From the NCBI RefSeq assembly GCF_036370855.1, contig NC_088112.1:20328469-20392468 (forward strand): 64,000 bases of DNA, read 5' to 3'. Both the position numbers and the translations under genes were made by a program. Origin of the DNA: Dromaius novaehollandiae (Eukaryota; Chordata; Aves; Casuariiformes; Dromaiidae). Of this stretch, positions 38,701 through 48,943 are shown in pieces; position 1 is the stretch's first letter, and every line of letters begins with the position of its first letter. A model generated the notes under the pieces. The model was not told the origin of the DNA. It ran no database searches and saw only the letters and a program-made list of their open reading frames with translations.

Positions 38701-40980
38701 ATGTAGCATCCTAACTAATTAGCAACCAGTGATATTGCCAAGGGAGACCCTGAGCATATCAAGAGTGATTATGGAGCTTGGAGAGCTACGGTGCAGGACA
38801 TGGAGCACAGATGGTTTCTTCTTGATCTTGCTGGTAAAGGGGAAAGGCTCAGGCAGAAACCGCATGGATGAAAGCCCAGAAGGAAGGCTCTGAACACTGG
38901 AGAAAACAGAAGCAGCCAAAGCAGGTGCTTCATGCTGATATGCTGCTGTGCGTATCACCATGTTAGACTGATTTTCAAAACAGCAGAGACGAGGGCTTGA
39001 TTGCTGCCTCATTAATGCTACTGCAGGTGCAAAGCAAATGTTTTCATGTGCAAATAGCTGCCCGGACATCCTCTTGGCCATCTGCCACCCCACCTCAATC
39101 AGCACCTGTAGTCACAATAGTCAGAGAGCAGGCCCTGAGCCAGGCCCTGGGATGATCCAGGACTGGGATCCAGCCATGTAAAACTCAGCTTGAAATGCTG
39201 ACAGACTGTCTCTGATTTCTGCCTAGGCCCTGCCAGTAACTATGGACCAAATCCTTTGACATACAAAAATCTTCTGAACCAGAGCAAAGAGGTAGGAAAC
39301 AAGCTGCAGTCTCTGCATGCCATAAAGTTTTTTTGATGCCTGGAAGCGATAAAAGTATATATTTGAGAAGAGGGGTGGCAGTGGGGATCATGCTAAGGAG
39401 GACAGCAAGGTAGGGAGGCAACGCTCCATCAGTCAGGCTCTCTGTTGGGTAATTTACCTCCAGCAGAAAGCGCAGGGCAGGGAGCTTTGATCGCATTAGC
39501 TTTGGCATGAAGCCAGATGGAGAAGTTGCCCCTCTGGGTGAAGATGCACATGGAGGCAAAGCCAAAGTGATGATGGGGACATCGAAATCCCCTTCTCCCG
39601 TTTCCCCCCTATGTCCTGCTTCAGCACCTGCAGTCCCGTCTCCTTCCTTGCTCATCTGACTTTTAGCTGAACAGGTTCAATTCACTATCCTGGCAGGAAA
39701 CTGCTAGGTTTTTTTGCTAGGCTAGTCTTTTTGTGGAACAGCATGTGAAATCAGCCCAGGGCAGGGTCTGACAAGCACGACCACATGGAAAAAGGAAAGG
39801 CACACACAGGCGGGAGCAGGGAGAGCCAAGAGACCGTCTAAAGCCCTAACTTCACCTTTTTTCTGAGCCCGTGCTATGGTTACAACATGAGTATTCGTAG
39901 GGCTGCCTTGTAAGCTGGATCTACAAAATGACTGTGGTTAAAAGTAACTCTCCAAATTTGAAAAAGATCTTTTGTTTCTGGAGGTTGCTATTGCGGTGGC
40001 TTTATTTTATATTTTAGTGTGGAATTGATATTGGTCACAACTGCTTCAGCCGTTGCTTCCACAGCTACTTTTTCAAGGTCTGCCTGTGGTTACCTGCAGT
40101 CTTTTCCCCTCTATCACCCTCTGAAGAATACAAAGAAAATTCCTCGGTTCTCAGAGCATCCCCACTTACTGCTTCATTTATATGGTTCTGGTCTAATTTC
40201 TGTGCTTCTAATTTCACTCATAACACTGGAAACAGGCTAGCTCTCCTCTTTAAAAAGCAGTGTTCACAGACCTTATACACTAGTTCTATTATTTATGAGG
40301 TCTCAGATTTTTCTCTAGCAAAATTACAGTTTTTCCAGTTTTGATTTGTAGTATTCCCTCATGTTCTATATTTCTTTACCCTCTGAAACCCCAGACAAGA
40401 AATTTGCCTGTTGCCAGGCATGAAGCGTGACACATTTTGTATTCTCACATCCTGCTGTTCTATGGCTATCTAAGAGACACTGAATCCCACCTCTTTAACG
40501 TTTTGCAAAGTACATGCTTCAACAAGGAGCCTAACAAACTTTCCATCATGAGGCATCATTGTGTCTACTTGGGACTGATAGAGACAACAGTTAGGAAATG
40601 AGCATCCACCTGAACAAGCGGGGAAGGGAACTCTGAAGACTGAGCTTCTGGATCCAAGCAGGAAGCCTGGATTACTAAAATACTAGATGAGCTAAACTGT
40701 TTCTGAACTTCTGATTCAGCGCCCCGGCTGTATCTGGCCTCTACTGCCGGCAAGCTCTGGCCCTGCACCAGGTTCTGCCCTTGGCTCCCGCGGTGAGGAG
40801 AGCTGGGCGCGGGGGTTCAAAGCGCTGTGTGCGCTCCAGCCATGCTTCCGACACGGATGACTAGGAGCTCTGGTCCCGGGTTGTGTTGTGGCATGCATCG
40901 GTTGCTCGGTGCAGATACAGCCCTGAAACGAGAGCAATGCCAAAGAGAAAGCCTTTTGGATAGACAGCTTTTGGAAAGCC

Positions 40981-41004
40981 TTTTTTTTTTTTTTTTTTTT
41001 TTTT
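40981..41004 (-). repeat. T24 homopolymer (poly-A on the minus strand)
   Basis: An uninterrupted run of 24 T bases. It could be the poly-A tail of a minus-strand retrocopy, but I see no target-site duplication and no known transcript body next to it. Confidence 0.9.
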
Positions 41005-42176
41005 GCTAGGAAAGGAAAGGCATGTGCAAGGCAAAAAAATGAGCAAGGAAACGTTTCTTGCTATCCGTTCCTGCTGTGCGAGGGAGAAAGACCAGGAAAA
41101 CAGTCCTCATAAGCAACTGGGATTGACTCAGTAGGACATGGACTTCTGGCATGAATTTCTTCTTCTAACAAAAGCTGCCCCCCAGATACCGGGTAACTGC
41201 CTCGGCCAGAAGAATAACTATCAAACTCAATGGCAGTTTCCTAAATGAGTAATTTTGCTTATCATGTGGGGCAATGCTTTTGCTGAGCTCTCCAGGAGTC
41301 CCTGATAGCGAAGGACTGGCTTTACATCTCATCCTGAAAGCGGCATTATTTCAGCCCCTGCTCTCCGACGGCTGAGCCTCCTACTTGGCCTTCTGCAGCC
41401 ATGAGGATTCCTTCTGGATTCAGCCAGCCCCAGCTTCCCGTTAAGTCATGAGGTCTGATTCATGTCTCTGAGTGGGAGTTATGAAAGATGGAAAGCTCCG
41501 TAACTCATTGGTGCATCTCCGCGCGCTGTTCCTCCTCCCTGCCTCGGGAGGCTTGCTGACTCACAGGCCACCAGCCTGCACTCTGGCCGCTCTCCCCAGC
41601 GGCTCGTACCTGATTTAGCCTGGGCAGAAACTCTCCAAACCCCCCCTTACCTCCCCGCACTACTGACAGATCTCTCCTTCCTTCAGGTGAGCTGCATCAC
41701 TTTGGTCTCTCTGTCCGTGTTGATCTGACTCATGTCCGTTCCTGCTCTTCCAGGGCCACCTAACCGGCCTCCCCTCGTCTTTGCGCCCTACAGCATAAGC
41801 CCGACCTAACGAACCTTTCCAGCCGACGCGCGGTTTCCAAATAAGTGCCAAGAAGTGCCGCCCGCTTATCGCTTTCCTGCGCTTGTCACGAATCGGTTTT
41901 CACGCGGGCTGGGGGCAGGTTTCCCGCGGAGCCCCGCTCCACCGGCCCCCCCGGCCCGGGGACGAAGAGCAGAAAGGGGCCGGGCTGGCGGATCTCGACC
42001 GCGAGGAGAGCGTCCGCCGGAGCTGGCGGTGCCGGTTCCCCGCTTCCCGGCGGCTGCGGGGCGCCCTGGGTGGCCGGAACCGGCGCTGCCGGTCGCCGTG
42101 GAGGCCGCGGCCTCTCGCGGAGCGCTGCCCGGCGGCGGCGGCAGGAAGCGCGGCCGGTGGCCACGAGAAGGCCCGG

Positions 42177-42214
42177 CCGCCCCGCCCCCGTCCCGCCCCC
42201 GCCCCGCCCGCCGT
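42177..42214 (+). promoter_or_regulatory. VDAC1: GC-box array in the VDAC1 core promoter
   Basis: Four or five overlapping CCCGCCC/CCGCCCC cores lie head to tail, matching the Sp1/KLF GC box read on the minus strand. In TATA-less promoters such arrays usually sit within about 100 bases upstream of the start sites. That would put VDAC1 initiation at about 42220-42280. The start-site position is inference. Confidence 0.6.
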
Positions 42215-42229
42215 CACGCAGCCGCCGCC

Positions 42230-42325
42230 GCAGAGGCCGGGGAGGCGCCGGGCAGGGGCAGCCGCCGCCGCCGGAGGAGGCCGGGCCGGGAGCGCCGCGC
42301 ACGCCGCCGCCGCGGCGGGGCCCAG
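42230..42325 (+). other. VDAC1: Probable non-coding first exon of VDAC1 (start approximate)
   Basis: The 3' end is set by a good splice donor, CCCAG followed by GTAGGG, with the junction at 42325/42326. A second possible donor, CCGG followed by GTGAGG, has its GT at 42435 and would give a longer exon. The 5' end is only estimated from the GC-box array. The exon carries no needed coding sequence because the ATG is in the next exon, three bases after its acceptor. Transcript 5'-end data would decide between the donors. Confidence 0.45.
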
Positions 42326-42609
42326 GTAGGGCGCGGGCGGCGGTCACCGTGCCCCGGCCCCTTCCCCCGGGCCGCCGCCGCCGGAGCCCCCCCTGCCCGG
42401 CCGTCGTGGCGGCGGGACGCGGCCGCTGCCCCGGGTGAGGACGGGCCGGCAGGCAGCTCGCAGCCCCGCTGCGGGGCTTTTGCTAGCGGAAGCCTCCAGA
42501 AATAGGAGTCGCTGCCGGCTTATGTAACGTACGGCGGCCTCTCCCTGGGGCACGGGGTGACCGCGACGTCCGCGATGGGCCGGGTTTGGGGCCTGCGGAG
42601 CGAGGCGGT

Positions 42610-42628
42610 GGGTGGGTGGGTGGGTGGG
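42610..42628 (+). repeat. (GGGT)n run, G-quadruplex motif
   Basis: Five GGG tracts are separated by single T bases on the + strand, which is the non-template strand of VDAC1. This is the canonical motif for a very stable parallel G-quadruplex. It sits about 300 bases downstream of the proposed first-exon donor, still inside the CpG island. Confidence 0.85.
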
Positions 42629-43429
42629 TGACCCGTGGGGAGGTCGGTCCCCGCCCGCCGTGCCGCCCCGTTGGCTTGGCCGGAGCAGGCCGCGCTGATC
42701 GATCTGGGTGCCGGCCGCGGGGCTGGGATTTAAAGGTCGTCCGGCGCTGGAGGGGTGTTCGGCCTGCTCGGCCGCCCTGCTGTTTTACTATTCTGCTTAT
42801 GCTCAAAATTTATTTTTTTTATTTTGGGGGAAAAAATGTCAGTTTAAAAGCCGCAAGGACTGAATTTCCCCTCCCGTGAAACAAGCGGGGAGCACCGTGC
42901 AGTGCCATTGCTTCCATTCTGCCGTGTCACAGCCCTGCCGCGGAGCAGCTCTTGCTGGAGGGTGATCGAGTCATTCAGTCTTTGGCCACTTGTAAAGGTA
43001 GTAACAAAAAATTCTGAGAATGAAGCAGAGCTGACTCATCCTGCTGCCCTATGCAGGGCTGTGTCTCCGGTGAGTAGTTATAGTGAGTCAACTAAAACAG
43101 ATGCTGTCTCGTTTTCGGACTGAGTAGTGAGGATCCAAAGTGTTTTGCAGTTTATTCTGTTTGGGGCAACGGGCAGCTGAACAGTCATCTGTCTCGTGGG
43201 ATTTCAGCTATGACATTTTGTCAATAGTCAGCAGTTCTGCGCCGTTGAAAAGGTATCTTAAAATAACTCCTCCTGCCAACACTTCACATTCGGGATCAAA
43301 TATACCACCTTCGGTCTGCTGCATCTCTTCTTCTACCTACCGTAGGTAGTGTGTGTCGGAGTGAGTCAGCGTGTAGGATGTTGCCGTCTGTTGCCATAGC
43401 AGCAGGAGCGTGGTCCCGTCTGTGGCGTT

Positions 43430-43537
43430 CCGGGGGATGGATGCGCTCGTTCCTGGGGGACGGATGCGCTCGTTCCTGGGGGACGGATGCGCTCGTTCCT
43501 GGGGGATGGATGCGCTCGTTCCTGGGGGATGCACTCG
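43430..43537 (+). repeat. 23-bp CpG-containing minisatellite
   Basis: The unit contains CGCTCGTTCC followed by a run of G and GAYGGATG. It repeats at an exact 23-base spacing: the ATGCGCTCG segment starts at 43441, 43464, 43487 and 43510. A shorter final copy starts at 43529 with a mutated ATGCACTCG. Units differ mainly at one C/T position. It lies in VDAC1 intron 1. The ORFs across it are repeat artefacts. Confidence 0.9.
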
Positions 43538-44579
43538 GCACAACGTGGAGAGGGAGGAAGCAGATCTCAGGGGCACGTGGGTTTTGACGCTGCAGCAAAG
43601 AAAAAGCATAAACCAGCTCCTTAATATACATTTCAGTGTAGTGGAGGCTTCTCTCCCGTGTGAAAGCAGCAAGCAATCCGAAGACAAAATGCTATTTTAA
43701 TTCGTCATCCGCATTGATTTGATCACTTACCGTGAGTGGGAAGTGGCCTGGAGTGAGAGACGTGCACCTCCTCGAGGGCTCTGCCAGTGTGGGTCTGCGT
43801 CTTACACCTTGCGAGCTGCTCGTGATACAAGGGAGTCACTGCCCAAATATCAATTGCCCTTTTTCTGGCTCTAGCCTTGCTGTGAGTGACAACAGCACTG
43901 ATCATTTCTTAGGAGTCATATACTCGAAAGAAGCAGTTAACCTGCATTTTTAATTCAGCTCATAGAGTGTGTGGTTCTTTGTTCGTCCCTTATATTTTTA
44001 GTAACTGCAATAGCTAGAGCAGGCAAACTTCCGTTTAATTGTTATTTATATATGATAGTTTAATAAAGGGATTCAGTGCAATGAAGTTGTTCTTAATTTA
44101 TACTCATGAAATTAAGAACAGACTTTCTTTAATTCCATAAATATTAATACAGACTAAATCACTATTTATAATTGCTGTAAGGTGTTTGTAGCCTAATAAA
44201 CTATATAGAGGAGATAGAATATATCACACAGATCTTTTAAAAACTGAACATACTACATCATTTAACTAGTTTGAAAGCAAAGCTGTAGTAGGAAGGCTGT
44301 GATCCTAACAACTGTTGTAGATCATCGGTTGGACGTTGCATGGATTTACTAATGCATCTGCACAGAAAGAAGAAAGACTCCAGTGTCTTAAATTTTGAGT
44401 CAGGATGGTGCATGGGTTATACGAATTCTGCACAGCAGCAAGTTAGGGCAAAAAACATTAAGTATTCTGGCCCATAATGCAAAGTATTTACAAATTGTGT
44501 GCTTATACTAGCTTTGGAAAAGACTTGTGAACATGATTAATGTGGTGTTTGACCTCGGTGCGGCTCCTCATGTATTTAC

Positions 44580-44620
44580 AGTTAAGCACGTGTTTAAGTC
44601 TCTGCAGAATTAGGCGTCTG
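44580..44620. repeat. Second copy of the same old dispersed repeat
   Basis: AGTTAAGCACGTGTTTAAGT followed by a CTCTGCAGAATTAGG-like end aligns with 3083-3121 at roughly three quarters identity by eye. It lies in VDAC1 intron 1. Confidence 0.45.
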
Positions 44621-47600
44621 AGGCTGATTCAAAGCAGTTGGTGACTGTGACCAGCCTGTCATGAAATCGGAAAAGAGTGCAGATTTTACATGTCATATTC
44701 TGGATGAGTGCAAAAGCACTGTGTACTTTATTTATTGATATAAAATACGTTGCTTTGGAAACAACATTGCATAGGCCAGGAATCCAGGAAGGCATTTAAA
44801 GGTTCCTTCATACCAAGGAACAATTCTTCTTTGAATAAAGGAGATAAATAGGAAATAATAAGATTTTTAGATCTTGAGGCAGAGGGCCCTTATATCAAAT
44901 TTCCTAGGACAAATTGGAGCGGGGTCCAGCTGAGACCCCATTGTCTTCATGGGTGTTTGACCCTTGATGTATTTCATTCTTATCTTAAATTTTTAAATAG
45001 ATCCTTCCCCTCATGTAAATATCAAGTTGATAAGTGTGTAGGGAAACTTTAACTCAGTCATGAAAAAGAGAGATCAAGCAGAAAGAGGAATTTGAAGGAT
45101 GAAATCTCTTGTCACGTCTGTATAAATGCAGGTCAGTGTGACAGCTAGTTCTTGTCCCGTCCCAGGAGAGCTGGTGCCTAACAGCGGGCCATGGGAAACC
45201 GAGCTCGTGTCTGACTCGGGGCAGGCTCGTTGCAGCGGCAGTTCGGGGTGCGGGTACAGTGCAGCACGAGAAGGGAAAGGGCAGCACGATTTTCCCTGTG
45301 GTTGCAGCCAGTTCTTACATTTGCTAAGGGCACCTCAGTCGTCTGCTGCCTGATTCTGAATTAACACCCCCAAATTGTATCGTGGAGTGAAAACTTTGCC
45401 ATCTTTGACGCTTGAAAATATTTAGAGTCAAATTCAGCCCTGCTGGAACCGCCTTGTATCCAATGTAGTTTTCTTCACTGGGGCTGGCTCATGTGTCCTG
45501 CAGCTCCAAAGAAAACTCCACGTTTTCTCCGTTTTACAGTTATAAATCAAGTGTTCACTTGGGTGGTGCTCATAATAACCACTTTGAGCTCAGTCCTTAG
45601 TTCAGGTTTTCCGAAAGCAGTTTTGCAGTACTTCAGTCATGATGTGCAGTACGGTGCTTCCTGCTCTTTAAAAACAAAGCATTTTCCTCCTTGGGCCGTA
45701 GGTATATATTCTCTTGGTCTGCTTGGTGCAGGAGTTGAGGTACGTAGTCACTCTGAGATATCTGCACTGTTGGGCAAGGATAAAATCCATGAATTCATAC
45801 CTCTCTTAACCCAATAAGAGTTTATGTGCTGGGATTCCACCAGTGAAAAGCAAGGGCGCTTGGCCATGTGGCTCTTCCTTGATCCTTTAAGAATATGAAT
45901 CCCTGTTAAGCATGCTTGTCTTACAACCTGTGGTTGCACAGAATGTAATCAGTTTTGTTTTCCATCTGTTAAACAAGAGGCTTCAGAGTATAGATTAGCT
46001 AGTGCAAACAGAAATAATTGTTTTTGTTCCTTGATGGCAACAACAGTAAGGTTAACCACCACATACATATTTCATAGAGTGTTTTCCACACTCAGCAAGT
46101 TTAAACGCCTTGTTCTGTGTGCATTACATGATTTGCCTTACAAATAGCTTTACAATGGACATGGATTTAGCTTTCAATATGGTCCCTTAATTATAGTAAT
46201 TGCATAAGTGGAGATCTAGACATCTCCCACTGTCCTGTAACCATAGCCTAGGCTGCTGCAGTAGAGCAGCATGTCACAGCTGATTTATCTTACAAGCATG
46301 GTCGTCTCTCCCTGCTGCTAGCTTGCTGCGAAGTAATGCCTCACGGCTGAGCACTGGGGACCGACTGCGTCCTGCTGCACTCTAAATCCGGCCTCTGGGG
46401 TTCAGTGGAGATATGCAAATGTTAGTGAGAGCCTAACCTGGCTTTATGGACTTTGATAAAGGAAAATTAGTCAGCCCCTACCTCAAAACAAATCTGACAA
46501 AACCCAAACCAAAAACACAGTATTCAATTTTCAAGAAAATATATTGATTTTAAGAAGTAACTCGAAGTGACTGTTGATGAGCTCAAAATACATCTAGTAG
46601 ATTCCCAAATGCAGCTGATGGAGCAATGCATTCTCTTTCAAAGCAATGCTTATTTGCTTTTTCGATATAAGGATTTTTTTAACACTTTTATTTATTGATG
46701 ATGCTAAGTGGAAATACCCATCAGAGCGTTCTAAGGAGACTGCGCTGCCCTGACTGGAAAGAAGCATTTCTGAGTATGTACAGTCCCTGCTGAATCATCT
46801 CAAGGTGGCCTGGGCTCTGTGTCCTCTCTTGAGTGCTACCTTACCTCTGACCTTAAGGGTGGCATTGTACTTTAGTGACCTTAATAAAAAGCAGAGGAAT
46901 GACTTAAAAAGAAATCTATGAATGCCTTTTTTTTGTTTTTGTTGTTGTTAAAGGCTGGTTTTATGTTTCCAGAACCCCGTATGACCACCTATTAAAATGG
47001 TTTCTCCTGTAGAGAGCGATGTTTATAAACTTTGCGTTCTGGCTTTCATGTTGGCATAAAAATGAAGAGAGATGTCTAGGTCTTATATAAGCAGCTGAAA
47101 CTGCTTTGGAATATGGAATAAATTGTGTTTTTATTTAACTGCTTAGGTATTTGGGGCTGCAACTAACTAATAAAGTATAACTGGAAAAAAATTACAGGAC
47201 TTCTTGATGCATCCGAGTACAGTCTCGGCAACTGAAGCTACATCATGCTATGCACCCTTGTATCCCACTTTATTTGTGTTCTAAGAAGATTGTTCACTTT
47301 GGCTGAGCCAACAGATCTGTTTTGCATCCTCTAGGATAGGGATTCCTCACTTATGCAATAGCAATATCCTGCTTTAACAGGCAACAGCTTGTTGAATTGA
47401 GTGCCTGAGGCATTAAATGACTGCCAAAACTCCCTATCTGATCATCACGGGGTGGTGTGCTTGAATGAAGAACTGAATCAGTCTACCGCCAGAGTAGATA
47501 CTTTGAATACTACAAGCATCCCCTCATGTTTAGAGCTAGCTGGTTTGTTTGTGATTTAAACGAATAGTTTTCTGCTGATGTTGAATAGTTCGGAATAAGG

Positions 47601-48873
47601 ATTAGTAGGCAATTCTTCTCAAAACATTTTCACTTGTATGTAATAAGCTTATTATTAATGCTGCATAACCAAAAAGTGTTTAAGAATATAGAATTCTAGT
47701 GCAAAATCTGGTATTGAGAGAACCAGCTTTATGACGATGATTTCTCTCTTTTGCTTTTTTAAAATTATGAAATTTTTTGTATATAAAGAAAGAAGGTGTA
47801 CACCATTTCAGGTGGTCTGAATATGGCTGGTTCCATAGAACAAATTACTGCACTTGAATAAGAAAGTGGACTTGATTTGTTTGTTCCTCTCAGGCTCGTG
47901 TTCTCTCCTGGGTATGTGATGAGAGTCTTGGTGGTTGAGAAAATGGGATGTATTCTCCTTTCTTGCAGGAGGCCATTGAATTAAGAATGGTCAGGGTCTG
48001 CTGAGTGCATGAACCTGAGGACCTAATAGCAATGTTGGCGTCCTGCCTGAACAAAACATGAAGCTGGAGGAAGCTCCAGCATCCTTGCTCTTGTGCTGAT
48101 GCCCCACTCCAGGTTTTACACGAGCTCTAATCTACATTTGATTGCTGAGCAGGGGTAGCATCTATCTTCCTTATTAGCTGACTTCTAGATACTCACAATG
48201 TGGCATCCCTTCAGTCTTAATTTTTCTCAGCAAGCTCAGTTTTCCCCCTAGGTGGTGGAACAGAAGAAAAATAAGGGTCAATGTCTAAGGAGAAATCTTA
48301 ATGCAGTAACAGCTGTACCAAAGTCAAAGAAAATTGAGGATGAAGAATGACCATTTGTTGCTTTTGCTAACATGTTATCCCATTGCTGCTGTGAAGCAGG
48401 GGGAGATGGGTGTTGCTGATGCTAGATGACTGCCCTGGTTAGATTTCCTGAATTAAAGTTGGATGACTTGGGGTCCGAATTCTTTGCAACAGGATACACA
48501 GATTAATTGCAAGTAACAGGAGAAATGTTTGCCAGAAATAGTCATTCATGCAGCTCTCCTGTTAAGGAAGCAAAAAATTAACTGTTTTGAAAGGCAGAGG
48601 AGGTTTCTTCTTTTTTATATTTGTTCCACAACCTGTTTCTCATCCTCAGTGGAAAATGCATGTTAATCACTAATGCTGGCTAATGAAGGCATCAAATCAC
48701 ACTGTTTGTTATAGCTACTGTCTTCACATTATATTAAATTGATAGGTAGTGGATAGAAACCAAGCTGCCTGGACTTAGGAATTTGGCTTAAGTTGCCAGT
48801 TGCTGAACTGGCTTAAGTAAACACGTTTCCAAACACTGTAATTTCTCTCTCTCTCTTTTTTTTTTTTCTTCAG

Positions 48874-48943
48874 AAAATGGCTGTTCCACCAGCTTATGCT
48901 GATTTGGGAAAATCTGCGAGAGATGTTTTCACCAAGGGATATG
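48874..48943 (+). CDS. VDAC1: VDAC1 exon 2 (start codon; residues 1-22 and part of 23)
   Basis: The acceptor is a CT/T-rich tract ending TTCTTCAG, and the exon begins AAAATGG with the ATG at 48877. It encodes the N-terminal helix that lies inside the pore and ends in phase 1 before GTAAAT. The 562-base intron that follows shows nothing recognisable. Confidence 0.96.

Larger units (their letters stand above)
30256..41819. other. Intergenic DNA upstream of VDAC1 without a recognisable gene
   Basis: Holds (GAAAA)n at 31271-31291, G10 at 34064-34073, an AT-rich alternating tract at 38670-38700 and T24 at 40981-41004. Small GC-rich patches occur near 31560-31630, 33240-33330 and 35080-35340. Minus-strand frames of 172 codons (35786-36304), 128 codons (38719-39105) and 156 codons (39185-39655) resemble nothing I know. 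Confidence 0.6.
41820..42790 (+). promoter_or_regulatory. VDAC1: VDAC1 CpG-island promoter
   Basis: This block is extremely GC-rich and CpG-dense, starting and ending abruptly against AT-richer flanks. An uninterrupted array of GC boxes (CCCGCCC/CCGCCCC type, Sp1/KLF sites) sits at about 42177-42214. There is no TATA box at a sensible distance, as expected for a housekeeping promoter. It lies 6.5 kb upstream of the ATG exon. VDAC1 genes are known to have a non-coding first exon, so this is inferred to be the VDAC1 promoter. Several long ORFs cross the island in all frames, but they are the stop-poor by-product of high GC. Confidence 0.85.
42326..48873 (+). other. VDAC1: VDAC1 intron 1 (6.5 kb)
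   Basis: This is the largest VDAC1 intron. It runs from the CpG-island donor to a textbook acceptor with a CT-repeat and poly-T tract at 48845-48873. It holds the (TGGG)n quadruplex-prone run at 42610-42628, the 23-bp minisatellite at 43430-43537 and an old inverted-repeat relic near 44580-44620. The rest is AT-rich single-copy-looking DNA in which I recognise no exon. Confidence 0.7.

Noticed and set aside
38719-39655. Two neighbouring minus-strand ORFs of 128 and 156 codons, considered as exons of one gene.
   Set aside because: No family resemblance and no convincing splice sites joining them.
40981-41004. T24 considered as the tail of a minus-strand processed pseudogene.
   Set aside because: No coding remnant or target-site duplication next to it. 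Kept only as a homopolymer.
41845-42505. ORFs of up to 216 codons on both strands across the VDAC1 CpG island.
   Set aside because: Very high GC removes stop codons in all frames. The products are Arg/Pro/Gly/Ala-rich low complexity and overlap the promoter.
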